NCBI RefSeq assembly: GCF_900107105.1
Contig: NZ_FNOT01000004.1
Span: 310,001-374,000 of the forward strand
Origin: Geodermatophilus africanus
GTDB taxonomy: Bacteria; Actinomycetota; Actinomycetes; Mycobacteriales; Geodermatophilaceae
Direction of reading: 5' to 3'
Length of the DNA: 64,000 nt
Notes under the pieces: model-generated
Database searches by the model: none
Told to the model about the DNA's origin: nothing
What the model saw: only the letters and a program-made list of their open reading frames with translations
Shown here: positions 51,942-60,749 of the stretch, piece by piece
How the letters are laid out: the number at the start of each line of letters is the position of its first letter
How positions within the stretch are numbered: position 1 is the first letter of the stretch
Made by a program: the position numbers and the translations under genes

Positions 51942-52628
51942 TCACCCGGGTTTTAGGGCAGTCAGGACGTCCCGCGGCGTGGCCGCCACCAGCGCCGCGC
52001 CGGCGTCGGCCAGCTCGCCCGGCAGCGCGGGGCCCCAGCCCGCGCCGATGCAGGGCAGCCCGTGCGCGGCGGCGCCCAGCACGTCGTGCGCTCGGTCGCC
52101 GACCAGCACCGGGCGCACGCCGTCGGCGTGCGCGGCGAGCGCGGCGGCCACCACCTGGTCCTTGTGCCGCACCGCGCCGTCGAATGTCGCGCCGTGCACC
52201 GAGGCGAAGGACGGCAGCAGGCCCACGTGCGCCAGCAGCCGGACGGCGAAGGGCTCCGGCTTGCTCGTGGCGACGGCGAGGGTGGCACCCGCCCCGGCCA
52301 GTGCGGCCAGCAGCTCCGGGACGCCGGGGTACACGGTCGCGTCGAGCAGCGCGCCCCCCGAGTAGTGCGCGCGGTAGGCGGCGACCGCCCGGGGGACGTC
52401 GTCCGGCGGCACGCCGAGGACCAGGGCGAAGCCGTCCTGCAGCGGCGGGCCGACCATCCCCCGCAACTGCTCCGGCGTCGGCCGCGGCAGGCCCAGCGCC
52501 TCGGCCGCCGCCCGGACGGAGGCCCAGATGCCGGGGCTCGAGTCGACCAGCGTGCCGTCGAGGTCGAACAGCACCAGGCGGGACTCGAGGCCCTGGTGCG
52601 GACCGGACTCTGCTGCTTCGATCTTCAA
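51942..52628 (-). CDS. HAD hydrolase, phosphoglycolate phosphatase-like
   Basis: A 228-residue HAD subfamily IA enzyme. Motif I is LFDLDGTLVDSS (Asp nucleophile), motif II AVATSKP, motif III RHKDQV and motif IV LVGDRAHDVLGA. It is similar to Gph/PpaX-type phosphatases. The TTG start at 52628 was preferred because GGGAGAGG lies just upstream; an ATG at 52664 would overlap the divergent gene. The TTG is a rare start here and should lower translation. Confidence 0.85.
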   Translation of the reverse strand: MKIEAAESGPHQGLESRLVLFDLDGTLVDSSPGIWASVRAAAEALGLPRPTPEQLRGMVGPPLQDGFALVLGVPPDDVPRAVAAYRAHYSGGALLDATVYPGVPELLAALAGAGATLAVATSKPEPFAVRLLAHVGLLPSFASVHGATFDGAVRHKDQVVAAALAAHADGVRPVLVGDRAHDVLGAAAHGLPCIGAGWGPALPGELADAGAALVAATPRDVLTALKPG

Positions 52629-52662
52629 GCACCTCTCCCGCCCCCCCGTCCCGGAGGACACC

Positions 52663-53049
52663 ATGACCCGGACCCGCGACGCCGCCGTGGCAACCCCCGT
52701 CTCGACGCTCCGGCCGGTACAGGCAGCCGCAGTGCTGTCGGTGCTGGTGCTGTTCTGGCAGTTCTTCTCCGCCGGCCGGGTCCTCGTCGGCGAGGACGCC
52801 CTCGGCGGCCACGGTGCCGGGGCGATCGCCCTGCACGTGACCACCGGGCTGCTGCTGGGCGCCACGGTGCTGCACGGCCGGCGCACGCGGGTGTGGTGGC
52901 CGGCCGCGCTGGCCGCGGCGGTCTTCGTGCTCACCTTCGTGCAGGCGGCCCTGGGCAGCGCGGGCTCGATCGTGACGCACCTGCCGCTGGCGCTGGTGAT
53001 CACGGTGGGCACGGTGTGGCTGGCCGCCTGGTCGTTCCGGTCGGCCTGA
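52663..53049 (+). CDS. Small four-helix membrane protein
   Basis: A 128-residue protein with four predicted membrane helices (near AAAVLSVLVLFWQFFSAG, HVTTGLLLGATVLHG, WPAALAAAVFVLTFVQAALG and LPLALVITVGTVWLAAWSF), resembling the DUF6220 type. Function unknown. ATG at 52663 with GGAGG 5-6 bases upstream. Divergent from the HAD gene by 34 bases. Confidence 0.8.
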   Translation: MTRTRDAAVATPVSTLRPVQAAAVLSVLVLFWQFFSAGRVLVGEDALGGHGAGAIALHVTTGLLLGATVLHGRRTRVWWPAALAAAVFVLTFVQAALGSAGSIVTHLPLALVITVGTVWLAAWSFRSA

Positions 53050-53095
53050 ACCCGGGCTGCCCTGCCGGCAGGGGTCGGCCCTCAGGCTCCGTCCT

Positions 53096-53506
53096 TCAGG
53101 CGAAGACCTTCCGCCCCGCCTCGGCCACCTGGTGGTCCTCGTCCACGCTGCCCGCGCTGACGCCCACGCCGCCGGCGATCCGGCCGTCCGCCCCGCGCAG
53201 GAGCACCCCGCCGCCGAAGACGACCAGCTTGCCGGTCGTGGTCGCCTCGATGCCGTACAGCGGCTGCCCGGGCTGCACCAGCGGCGCGAGGTCGCGGGTG
53301 TCCATCTGGAAGTAGACGGCGGTCAGGGCCTTCTTCTGCGAGATGTCCTCGCCGATCAGCTTCGTGTCGTCCATGGCGGCGAACGCGACGAGGTGGCCCG
53401 CGTCGTCGACGACGGCGATGTTCATCGGCTGCCCGATCGTGGTGGCCTCCGACCTGCAGGCCTCGATGATCGCCTGGGACTGCTCCAGCGTGATGCTCCG
53501 GCTCAT
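53096..53506 (-). CDS. GlcG/HbpS family heme-binding-like protein
   Basis: A 136-residue protein of the GlcG/HbpS family: SITLEQSQAIIEACRSEA, NIAVVDDAGHLVAFAAMDD, SQKKALTAV and the Gly-rich FGGGVLLR...GGVGVSAGS end. HbpS of Streptomyces binds heme and modulates a redox-sensing two-component system; others are cofactor-free. No signal peptide and no two-component pair are adjacent, so the role is open. ATG at 53506 with GGGGAG upstream. Confidence 0.85.
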   Translation of the reverse strand: MSRSITLEQSQAIIEACRSEATTIGQPMNIAVVDDAGHLVAFAAMDDTKLIGEDISQKKALTAVYFQMDTRDLAPLVQPGQPLYGIEATTTGKLVVFGGGVLLRGADGRIAGGVGVSAGSVDEDHQVAEAGRKVFA

Positions 53507-53668
53507 GACGGCTCCCCTCGGGACGGCTCGACGGCGGTGTGCGGCGTCCTCAGCGCTGGCGAGTATGCAGGCCGGGGTCACGACGGGGCGGGTGAGCGGC
53601 GTGTCCATGACGCAGCGGAGCGGTCCCCGCCGTGCACTCCCCGTTGACCGGACCCCGCCCGGACCGGC

Positions 53669-54391
53669 TCACCGGCCCAGCCACGCCAGCGCCTCCTCGA
53701 CCGTCGCCACCACCGGCACGCCCGCCGGCAGCGGCGGCCGGCGGACCAGCACCACCGGGACGCCGAGCTGCCGGGCGGCGGTGAGCTTGGCCGCGGTCAT
53801 CGGCCCCCCGCTGTCCTTGGTGACGACGGCGTCGACCCCGTGCTCGGTCATCAGCGCCCGCTCGTCCTCGACGGTGAACGGGCCGCGGGCGAGGACCACC
53901 GTGGCGCGCGCCGGCAGCGGCGGCTCCGGCGGGTCCACCGAGCGGACGACGCAGTGCGCGCCCAGCCCGGCGAAGGCCGCGAGCCCCTGCCGGCCGGTGG
54001 TCAGCAGCACCGAGCGGCAGCCGGCCACCGCGATCGCCGCGTCGGCCAGGGAGTCCACCCAGCGCCAGTCGTCGCCGGGCTGTGCCGTCCACCCGGGGCG
54101 CTGCAGCCGCAGCAGCGGGGTGCCGGTGGCCGCGGCGGCCGCGGCGGCGTGCGCGGTCATCGTGGCCGCGAACGGGTGGGTGGCGTCGACCAGCGCGGCC
54201 ACGCCGTCGAGCGCCGCCGCCAGGCCCGCCGTCCCGCCGAAGCCGCCGATCCGCACCTCCCCGGCCGGCAGCACCGGGTCGGCGACGCGGCCGGCCAGCG
54301 AGCTGAGCACGTCGACGCCGCCGGCCACCAGCCGCTCCGCGAGCCGCCGGGCCTCCGCCGTGCCGCCCAGGACCAGCACCCGGCCGGTCAC
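53669..54391 (-). CDS. cobK: Precorrin-6A reductase
   Basis: NADPH-dependent reduction of precorrin-6A to precorrin-6B. The 240 residues begin VLVLGGTAEARRLAERL and carry VDATHPFAATMTAHAA, a family hallmark, plus VTKDSGGPMTAAKLTAARQLG near the end. GTG at 54391. It is divergent from cbiD with 26 bases between the starts, so the two must share a very compact promoter region or use leaderless transcripts. Confidence 0.95.
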   Translation of the reverse strand: MTGRVLVLGGTAEARRLAERLVAGGVDVLSSLAGRVADPVLPAGEVRIGGFGGTAGLAAALDGVAALVDATHPFAATMTAHAAAAAAATGTPLLRLQRPGWTAQPGDDWRWVDSLADAAIAVAGCRSVLLTTGRQGLAAFAGLGAHCVVRSVDPPEPPLPARATVVLARGPFTVEDERALMTEHGVDAVVTKDSGGPMTAAKLTAARQLGVPVVLVRRPPLPAGVPVVATVEEALAWLGR

Positions 54392-54417
54392 GCACGCCGC
54401 CCGTGCATGCTGACTCC

Positions 54418-55509
54418 GTGACCGAGGCGGGGCGCGAGCGCAGCACGGGGCTCCGCTACGGCTGGACGACGGGCGCCTGCGCGACCGCCGCCACGACCGC
54501 CGCGTACACCGCGCTGCTCACCGGCGAGTTCCCCGACCCGGTCCGGGTCGACCTGCCGAACGACCGGCACCCGTCCTTCGCCCTGGCGACCGAGCACCTC
54601 GAGGCGGACGCGGCCTCCGCCGCCGTGGTCAAGGACGCCGGCGACGACCCCGACGTCACGCACGGCGCGCTCGTCGCCGTGCGCGTGACCACCGGGCCGC
54701 GGGGCAGCGGGGTCGTCTTCCGGGCCGGCGAGGGCGTCGGGACGGTCACCAAGCCCGGGCTGCCGCTGCCGGTCGGGGAGCCGGCGATCAACCCGATGCC
54801 GCGGCAGTTCATCCGCGAGCACGTCGCCGCGGTGGCCGCCCGGCACGGCGGCACCGGCGACGTCGTCGTCGAGGTCTCGGTGGAGAACGGCGCGGAGCTG
54901 GCCCGGCGGACCTGGAACCCGCGGCTGGGCATCCTCGGCGGGCTGTCGATCCTGGGGACGACGGGCGTCGTCGTCCCCTACTCGTGCTCGTCGTGGATCG
55001 ACTCGATCCGCCGCGGCGTCGACGTGGCGCGGGCCGCCGGGCGGCAGCACGTGGCGGGCTGCACCGGCTCGACCAGCGAGCGGGTGGTCGCCGAGCTGTA
55101 CGGCCTGCCCGAGGACGCGCTGCTCGACATGGGTGACTTCGCGGGCGCGGTGCTCAAGTACCTGCGCCGCCACCCGGTGCCGCGGCTGACCATCGCCGGG
55201 GGCGTCGGCAAGCTGGCCAAGCTCGCCGACGGCCACCTCGACCTGCACTCGGGCCGCTCGCAGGTGTCGACGGAGTCGCTCGCCGCGATGGTGCGCGAGG
55301 CCGGCGGGGCGCCGGAGCTGGTCGAGGGCGTGCGCGGCGCGAACACCGCGCTCGACGCGCTGCAGCAGTGCCGGGCCGCCGGGCTGCCGCTGGGCGACCT
55401 GGTGGCGGCCGGCGCGCGGGACACCGCACTCGGCGTCCTGCGGGGAGCCCCGGTGGCGGTCGACGTCGTGGTGATCGACCGCGGCGGCACCGTGGTCGGG
55501 CGCGCCTAG
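54418..55509 (+). CDS. cbiD: Cobalt-precorrin-5B C1-methyltransferase (CbiD)
   Basis: C1-methyltransferase normally of the anaerobic cobalamin route. The 363 residues include the family start LRYGWTTGACATAATTAAY, AVVKDAGDDPDVTHGA, GVGTVTKPGLPLPVGEPAIN and GNF-type regions replaced by the DMGDFAGAVLKYL segment. It is not related to CobF, which does this methylation in the textbook aerobic route. GTG at 54418; ATG at 54403 is an alternative. It lies beside cobK and convergent with cobM. Confidence 0.93.
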   Translation: MTEAGRERSTGLRYGWTTGACATAATTAAYTALLTGEFPDPVRVDLPNDRHPSFALATEHLEADAASAAVVKDAGDDPDVTHGALVAVRVTTGPRGSGVVFRAGEGVGTVTKPGLPLPVGEPAINPMPRQFIREHVAAVAARHGGTGDVVVEVSVENGAELARRTWNPRLGILGGLSILGTTGVVVPYSCSSWIDSIRRGVDVARAAGRQHVAGCTGSTSERVVAELYGLPEDALLDMGDFAGAVLKYLRRHPVPRLTIAGGVGKLAKLADGHLDLHSGRSQVSTESLAAMVREAGGAPELVEGVRGANTALDALQQCRAAGLPLGDLVAAGARDTALGVLRGAPVAVDVVVIDRGGTVVGRA

Positions 55510-56249
55510 CCGCGACATCGCGTGGTCGAGTACAGGTGGCTGTCGGGGAACTCCGCCGCCGCGAGCACGGGGCCCACGATCACGACCGCCGTCCGCCGCA
55601 CGCCGGCCGCCTCGACCTGGCCGGCGATGTCGGCGAGCGTGCCGCGCAGCACCAGCTCGTCGTCCCGGCTGGCGCGGGCCACCACGGCCACCGGGCCGTC
55701 GTCCCCGTAGTGCGCGGCCAGCTGCGGGGCGAGCTCGCCGATCCGCTGGACGGCGAGGTGCAGCACGAGCGTCGCGCCGGTGGCGGCGTAGGCGGCGAGC
55801 TCCTCGCCCGGCGGCATCGGCGTGGACCGCGCGCTGGTCCGGGTGAGGACGATGGTCTGCCCGACCCCCGGCACGGTCAGCTCCCGCTTGAGCGACGCGG
55901 CCGCCGCGGCGAACGCCGGCACCCCGGGGACGACGTCGTAGGGCACGCCGGCGGCGTCGAGCCGGCGCATCTGCTCGGCCATCGCGCTGTAGACCGACGG
56001 GTCGCCCGAGTGCAGCCGGGCCACGTCGTGCCCGGCCTCGTGGGCGGCGACCAGCTCGGCGGTGATGCGGTCGAGGTCGAGGTCGGCGGTGTCGACCAGC
56101 CGGGCGCCGGCCGGGGCGGTGTCGATCAGCTCGCGCGGCACCAGCGCACCGGCGTACAGGCAGACCGGGGCCGACGCGATGATCCGGGCGGCCCGCAGCG
56201 TGACCAGGTCGGCCGCCCCCGGGCCCGCCCCGATGAAGTGCACGGTCAC
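55506..56249 (-). CDS. cobM: Precorrin-4 C11-methyltransferase
   Basis: SAM-dependent methylation at C11. The 247 residues show the tetrapyrrole methylase signatures VHFIGAGPGAADLVTLRA, LHSGDPSVYSAMAEQMR and VLTRTSARSTPMPPGEEL. GTG at 56249 overlaps the cobL stop in GTGA. It is the last gene of a def-cobL-cobM operon and ends 4 bases into the convergent cbiD stop. Confidence 0.95.
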   Translation of the reverse strand: MTVHFIGAGPGAADLVTLRAARIIASAPVCLYAGALVPRELIDTAPAGARLVDTADLDLDRITAELVAAHEAGHDVARLHSGDPSVYSAMAEQMRRLDAAGVPYDVVPGVPAFAAAAASLKRELTVPGVGQTIVLTRTSARSTPMPPGEELAAYAATGATLVLHLAVQRIGELAPQLAAHYGDDGPVAVVARASRDDELVLRGTLADIAGQVEAAGVRRTAVVIVGPVLAAAEFPDSHLYSTTRCRG

Positions 56250-57457
56250 GGCTTGACCACCGCCCAGATCGTCACGGGCATCGCGGACCGCCAGGCGGTG
56301 AAGCCGCCGACCGGCTCCGCCCGCTGCACCGCCAGCCGCACGAGGTCGCCACCGACCCCGGCGAACCAGGTCGCCAGGACCGCCTCGCTCTCGACCGTCA
56401 CCGCGTTGGCCACGAGCCGCCCGCCGGCCGGCAGCGCGGCCCAGCACGCCTCCAGCAGCCCCTGCGCCGTCGCGCCGCCGCCCACGAACACCGCGTCCGG
56501 CGCCGGCAGCCCGGCGAGCGCCCCGGGCGCGCGGCCCTCGACCACCTCGAGCCCCGGCACGCCCAGCCGGACGGCGTTGCGGCGGATGCGCCCGGCGCGG
56601 TCGGCGCGGGCCTCCACGGCGATCGCCCGGCAGGACGGGGAGGTGCGCATCCACTCGATGCCGATCGACCCGGCTCCGCCGCCGACGTCCCAGAGCAGCT
56701 GCCCGGGTACCGGGGCCAGCCGCGACAGCGTCACCGCGCGGACCTCGCGCTTGGTCAGCTGGCCGTCGTCCTCGAACGCGGCGTCGGGCAGCCCGGGCAC
56801 GGCCGGCAGGACGACGGTGCCGGGGTCGGCGACCACCTCGACGGCGGTGACCACGAGCGGGTCGGTCGCGGCGTGCGGCCAGCCGGCGGCGGTGCCGGTG
56901 AAGCGCCGCTCCGCCGGCCCGCCCAGCTGGGCCAGCGCGACCAGCCGGCTGGCGCCGTAGCCGAGCCGGGTCAGCAGCGCGGCCACCTGGGCGGGGGTGC
57001 CGCCGTCCGAGCCGAGCACCAGCAGCCGCCGTCCCGGGGTGGCGTGCGGCACGACCAGCTCGACCGGCCGGCCCACCGCGGGCACCACCTGGGTCTCCTC
57101 CACCGCCCAGCCCAGCCGGGCGCAGGCCAGCGTCACCGACGACGGGTGCGCGAGCACCTCCACCGCGCCCGCGCCGTGCAGCCGGACCAGCGAGCTGCCC
57201 ACGCCGGAGAGCATCGGGTCGCCGCTGGCCAGCACGACGACCCGCCGGCCCGGGTGCTCGGTCAGCAGGCCGGCGAGGGCCGGGGCCATCGGCGAGGGCC
57301 AGGGCACCCGCTCGGCGGGGACGCCGTCCGGCACGAGCGCCAGCTGGCGGGCGCTGCCGCGCAGCACGTCGGCGTCCTCGACCGCCCGACGCGCCCGCGG
57401 CGAGAGCCCGTCCCAGCCGTCCGCGCCGATGCCGACGACCACGATCGGCGTGCTCAC
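56246..57457 (-). CDS. cobL: Precorrin-6Y C5,15-methyltransferase (decarboxylating)
   Basis: Bifunctional enzyme: the N-terminal CbiE-like methylase (about 1-205) and the C-terminal CbiT-like Rossmann methyltransferase (about 215-403) methylate C5 and C15 and decarboxylate ring C. Motifs are VVVGIGADGWDGL and LASGDPMLSGVG in the first half, LTKREVRAVTLSRL and LLWDVGGGAGSIGIEWMR in the second. 403 residues is the normal fused length. GTG at 57457 overlaps the def stop in GTGA. Confidence 0.95.
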   Translation of the reverse strand: MSTPIVVVGIGADGWDGLSPRARRAVEDADVLRGSARQLALVPDGVPAERVPWPSPMAPALAGLLTEHPGRRVVVLASGDPMLSGVGSSLVRLHGAGAVEVLAHPSSVTLACARLGWAVEETQVVPAVGRPVELVVPHATPGRRLLVLGSDGGTPAQVAALLTRLGYGASRLVALAQLGGPAERRFTGTAAGWPHAATDPLVVTAVEVVADPGTVVLPAVPGLPDAAFEDDGQLTKREVRAVTLSRLAPVPGQLLWDVGGGAGSIGIEWMRTSPSCRAIAVEARADRAGRIRRNAVRLGVPGLEVVEGRAPGALAGLPAPDAVFVGGGATAQGLLEACWAALPAGGRLVANAVTVESEAVLATWFAGVGGDLVRLAVQRAEPVGGFTAWRSAMPVTIWAVVKP

Positions 57458-58011
57458 GCGGGCAGCTCCCCCGCCGGCCCGGCCGCCTCCGCCAGCAGCC
57501 GCTCCCGCTGCTCCTCGGGCAGCCGGTCGACGTAGACGGTGCCGTCGAGGTGGTCGACCTCGTGCTGCAGGCAGCGGGCGGCCATCCCGGTGCCCTCGAT
57601 CGACACCGGCACGCCGTCGGCGTCGACGCCGTCCACCCGGGCGCGGAAGGCCCTCGGCAGCTCGGCGTAGGGGCCGGGCACCGACAGGCAGCCCTCCTCG
57701 GTGACCTCCTCGGCCGGCTCCCCCTCGTGCGGCTCCAGGACGGCCAACTGCGGGTTCACCACGTAGCCGACGACGTCCTCGCCGTCGGCGTCCGGACAGT
57801 CGATGACGAAGACGCGCGCGTCGACGCCGATCTGGTTGGCCGCCAGGCCCACGCCGTCGGCGGCCTCCATCGACGCGAACATGTCGAGGACCAGCCGGCG
57901 GAGGTCCTTGCCGAACGCCGTCACCGGCGCGCACGGCCGGTGCAGGACCGGGTCGGTGCCGTAGGTGACGATCGGCCGGGCGACGCCGCTGTAACGGCCG
58001 GGCAGGCGCAT
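57454..58011 (-). CDS. def: Peptide deformylase
   Basis: Removes the formyl group from new proteins. The 185 residues have all three motifs: GVGLAANQ (53-60), EGCLS (106-110, metal Cys) and HEVDH (150-154). ATG at 58011. It is coupled by a GTGA overlap to cobL, an unexpected partner. Actinobacteria often carry more than one def, so this may be an accessory copy. Confidence 0.95.
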   Translation of the reverse strand: MRLPGRYSGVARPIVTYGTDPVLHRPCAPVTAFGKDLRRLVLDMFASMEAADGVGLAANQIGVDARVFVIDCPDADGEDVVGYVVNPQLAVLEPHEGEPAEEVTEEGCLSVPGPYAELPRAFRARVDGVDADGVPVSIEGTGMAARCLQHEVDHLDGTVYVDRLPEEQRERLLAEAAGPAGELPA

Positions 58012-58057
58012 GACCGTCGATCCTAGGGACGGCGCCGGTCGGCCCGATGGGCCCAGG

Positions 58058-59011
58058 ATGGACCTCGTGCCCCCGCGCGACCTCCCGACCGCCGCGGGGC
58101 TGGCCCTCGGCGCCGCCGCCGACCTGCTGCTGGCCGATCCGCGCCACCGGCACCCGGTCGCCGGGTTCGGCCGGGCCGCCGCGGTCCTGGAGCGCCGGCT
58201 CTGGCGGGACTCCCTCGCCGCCGGGGCCGCGTACGCCGGGCTGCTGACCGGTACGGCGGCCGGCCTGGGTGTCCTGCTCGACCGGGCCACCCGCGGCAAG
58301 CCCGCCGTCCGCACGCTGGTCACCGCGGCCGCCACCTGGACCGTGCTCGGGGGCACCTCGCTGGGCCGCGCCGGGACGGCGATGGCGCGCACGCTGGACG
58401 CCGGCGACCTGCCGGCCGCCCGCGCGCTGCTGCCCACGCTGGCCGGCCGCGACCCCGCCGGGCTGGGCGAGGCCGAACTGGCCCGCGCCACCGTCGAGTC
58501 GGTCGCGGAGAACACGTCCGACGCCGCCGTCGCGCCGCTGGTGTGGGGAGCGCTCGCCGGGCTGCCCGGCCTGCTGGCGTACCGCGCGGTCAACACCCTC
58601 GACGCGATGGTGGGCCACCGCTCGCCACGCCACGCCCGGTTCGGCTGGGCGGCCGCGCGCACCGACGACGTCGCCAACTGGCTGCCCGCCCGGCTCACCG
58701 CGGCGCTCACGGTGGCGGCCGCACCGCTGACGGGTGGCTCGGCTCGCGGGGCGTGGACCGCGTGGCGCCGCGACGGCGCGGCCCACCCCTCGCCCAACGC
58801 CGGCCGGTGCGAGGCGGCCCTCGCCGGCGCGCTGGACCTCCGGCTGGGCGGCCGCAACGTCTACGGCAGCCGGGTGGAGGAGCGCCCGCCGCTGGGCGAC
58901 GGCCGGGCGCCCGCAGCCTCCGACGTCCCGCGCGCCGTCCGGCTGTCCCGGGCGGTGTGGACCGCGGCCGCCGCGCTCGCCGTCGCGGCGCGGGCGCTGC
59001 CCCGCCACTGA
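58058..59011 (+). CDS. cobD: Adenosylcobinamide-phosphate synthase
   Basis: Membrane enzyme (CobD/CbiB) attaching aminopropanol to adenosylcobyric acid. The 317 residues contain the family segments LLLADPRHRHPVAGFGR, ATVESVAENTSDAAVAPLVW, YRAVNTLDAMVGHR and NAGRCEAALAGAL. Several hydrophobic helices match the membrane location. ATG at 58058; divergent from def with 46 bases between. Confidence 0.95.
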   Translation: MDLVPPRDLPTAAGLALGAAADLLLADPRHRHPVAGFGRAAAVLERRLWRDSLAAGAAYAGLLTGTAAGLGVLLDRATRGKPAVRTLVTAAATWTVLGGTSLGRAGTAMARTLDAGDLPAARALLPTLAGRDPAGLGEAELARATVESVAENTSDAAVAPLVWGALAGLPGLLAYRAVNTLDAMVGHRSPRHARFGWAAARTDDVANWLPARLTAALTVAAAPLTGGSARGAWTAWRRDGAAHPSPNAGRCEAALAGALDLRLGGRNVYGSRVEERPPLGDGRAPAASDVPRAVRLSRAVWTAAAALAVAARALPRH

Positions 59012-59150
59012 CGCAGCGGCGCAGCCCGACCCCGGTGCGTCACCCTCGGCGGTACGGCACCACGGGACACGCGGAGCCGTGATCAGACCGGGACCGAGGG
59101 GCGGGCGTGTCGCCCCGGGACGCCGTACGGTCCGGTGACACGGAGCGGCT

Positions 59151-59167
59151 GGTGACACACCGTCACC
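59151..59167. promoter_or_regulatory. Inverted repeat upstream of the ANTAR gene
   Basis: GGTGAC-acacc-GTCACC, with a further GGTGACAC 17 bases upstream, in the 233-base gap between cobD and the ANTAR gene. It is a possible regulator-binding site. No -10/-35 pair is clear, and the rest of the gap holds nothing recognised. Confidence 0.35.
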
Positions 59168-59244
59168 GGCGTACCGCATCGGTCGAACCCACGGCCGGCG
59201 GCGCCCCGGCCGGGTCCGGCCCGGTGGCACCCCGTGGAGTCGAG

Positions 59245-59985
59245 ATGACAGCGACCCCTTCCCCGATCCTGGCCCGCAGCAGCGTCGGCCGGCCCCGTCC
59301 GGCAGCGCCGCCGCCGGCACGGCCCCTCCCGGCTGCCCGGCGGCTGGCCGGCCGTTACCGGTACGACCGCCGCGCCGGCACGTGGAGCTGGTCCCCGGAG
59401 ACCTCCGCGCTGCTCAACCTCGCCCACACCGGGGGGCAGCCGTGCACCGAGCTGCTGGTCCACTCGCTGCACCCCGGCGACCGGCCCCGGGCGCTCGACG
59501 CGATCGCCGCCGCCTGCACCGCCGGCGAACCCTTCGCGCTGCGGGTCCGGCTGGGCAGCAGGGGCGGGCTCGAGCGACCCGCCGTCCTCGTCGGCGAGCC
59601 CGTGGTCGACGCGGCCGGGGCGGTCGAGGCGCTGGAGGGCCTGCTCGTCGAGGTCCCCCCGGAGCCCCGCCAGGCGGCGGCCCGGCCCGGGGACGCGGGG
59701 ACCGAGGACGACCGGGTGCGCGCCCTGGAGACCGAGGTCGCCCAGCTGCGCACCGCGATGAGCAGCCGCGCGGCGATCGAGCAGGCCAAGGGCATCCTCA
59801 TGCTGCTCACCAGCTGCAGCGAGCAGGTGGCCTTCGACCTGCTCGCGCACATCTCGAGCAATTCGCACCGCAAGGTGCGCGACGTCGCGGTGGCCATCGT
59901 GGAGTCCGCCGCCGGGCACGCCGGGCTGCCGGAGGACATCCAGGCGCTGATCCGGGACGTCTGCCCGCCCCGCCCGCACCACTGA
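59245..59985 (+). CDS. PAS-ANTAR domain antiterminator
   Basis: A 246-residue regulator. The N-terminal half is PAS-like (YRYDRRAGTWSWSPETSALL to FALRVRLG), then a short coiled linker (DDRVRALETEVAQLRTAMSS). The C-terminal ANTAR domain has AAIEQAKGILMLL and a second helical part. ANTAR domains bind RNA hairpins to prevent termination. The first 45 residues are Pro/Ala-rich. ATG at 59245 with GGAG upstream. Its RNA target is unknown. Confidence 0.88.
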   Translation: MTATPSPILARSSVGRPRPAAPPPARPLPAARRLAGRYRYDRRAGTWSWSPETSALLNLAHTGGQPCTELLVHSLHPGDRPRALDAIAAACTAGEPFALRVRLGSRGGLERPAVLVGEPVVDAAGAVEALEGLLVEVPPEPRQAAARPGDAGTEDDRVRALETEVAQLRTAMSSRAAIEQAKGILMLLTSCSEQVAFDLLAHISSNSHRKVRDVAVAIVESAAGHAGLPEDIQALIRDVCPPRPHH

Positions 59986-60089
59986 GGCACGCCACGCGCC
60001 CCGGGAGGCGACGGCTCCCCGACCGCAGGAGAGGATGCCGCTGACGCCGGTGCCCTCCGGCGGTCCCCGAGCCGAGAGGGGAACGCGGC

Positions 60090-60749
60090 GTGCTCTACCT
60101 GGTCGTCCGGTTCCTGCTGCGCCCGCTGTTCCACGTCGCGCTGCGGATGCGCGTGACGGGGCGGGCGAACGTGCCGGCCACCGGCCCGGTGATCCTCGCC
60201 AGCAACCACCTGTCCTTCATCGACAGCATGGTCATCCCGCTGTCGGCGCCGCGCCGCGTGCACTACCTGGCCAAGGCCGAGTACTTCACCGGCACGGGCG
60301 TCGGTGGCTGGCTGACCCGGACGCTGTTCACCGCACTGGGGGCCATGCCGGTGGAGCGGCAGACGCACCGCGCCGCGCAGGAGGCGCTGGACACCGCGCT
60401 GGGCGTGCTGCGCCGCGGTGAGGGCTTCGGCATCTACCCGGAGGGCACCCGCTCCCGCGACGGCCGGCTGGCCCGCGGCAAGACCGGCGTCGCGTGGCTC
60501 GCGCTGACCGCCGACTGCCCCGTCGTCCCGGTGGCCGTGCACGGCACCGACCGGGTGCAGCCGGTCGACTCCCGCTGGCCGCGGCCGCACAAGGTGTCGG
60601 TGACCTTCGGCGAGCCGCTGACCTTCCCCGAGCAGCGCGGGATGGCCGGCAACGGCCGGGCCCGCCGGGTGGTGACCGACCGGATCATGGAGGCGATCGC
60701 CGAGCTCTCCGGCCAGGAGAAGGCCGGCTGGGGGCAGCCGCGGGCATGA
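60090..60749 (+). CDS. 1-acyl-sn-glycerol-3-phosphate acyltransferase family
   Basis: A 219-residue PlsC-type acyltransferase for phospholipid synthesis at the membrane. The catalytic NHxxxxD lies at His40-Asp45 (NHLSFID) and the substrate motif EGTR at 118-121 (YPEGTRS). An N-terminal hydrophobic segment precedes it. GTG at 60090 with GAGAGGGG 8-10 bases upstream. The stop overlaps the cobQ start in ATGA, linking it to cobalamin synthesis only by position. Confidence 0.9.
   Translation: MLYLVVRFLLRPLFHVALRMRVTGRANVPATGPVILASNHLSFIDSMVIPLSAPRRVHYLAKAEYFTGTGVGGWLTRTLFTALGAMPVERQTHRAAQEALDTALGVLRRGEGFGIYPEGTRSRDGRLARGKTGVAWLALTADCPVVPVAVHGTDRVQPVDSRWPRPHKVSVTFGEPLTFPEQRGMAGNGRARRVVTDRIMEAIAELSGQEKAGWGQPRA

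Noticed and set aside
52629..52664. ATG at 52664 as start of the HAD hydrolase
   Set aside because: It would overlap the ATG of the divergent membrane protein and lacks a Shine-Dalgarno sequence, whereas TTG at 52628 has GGGAGAGG.
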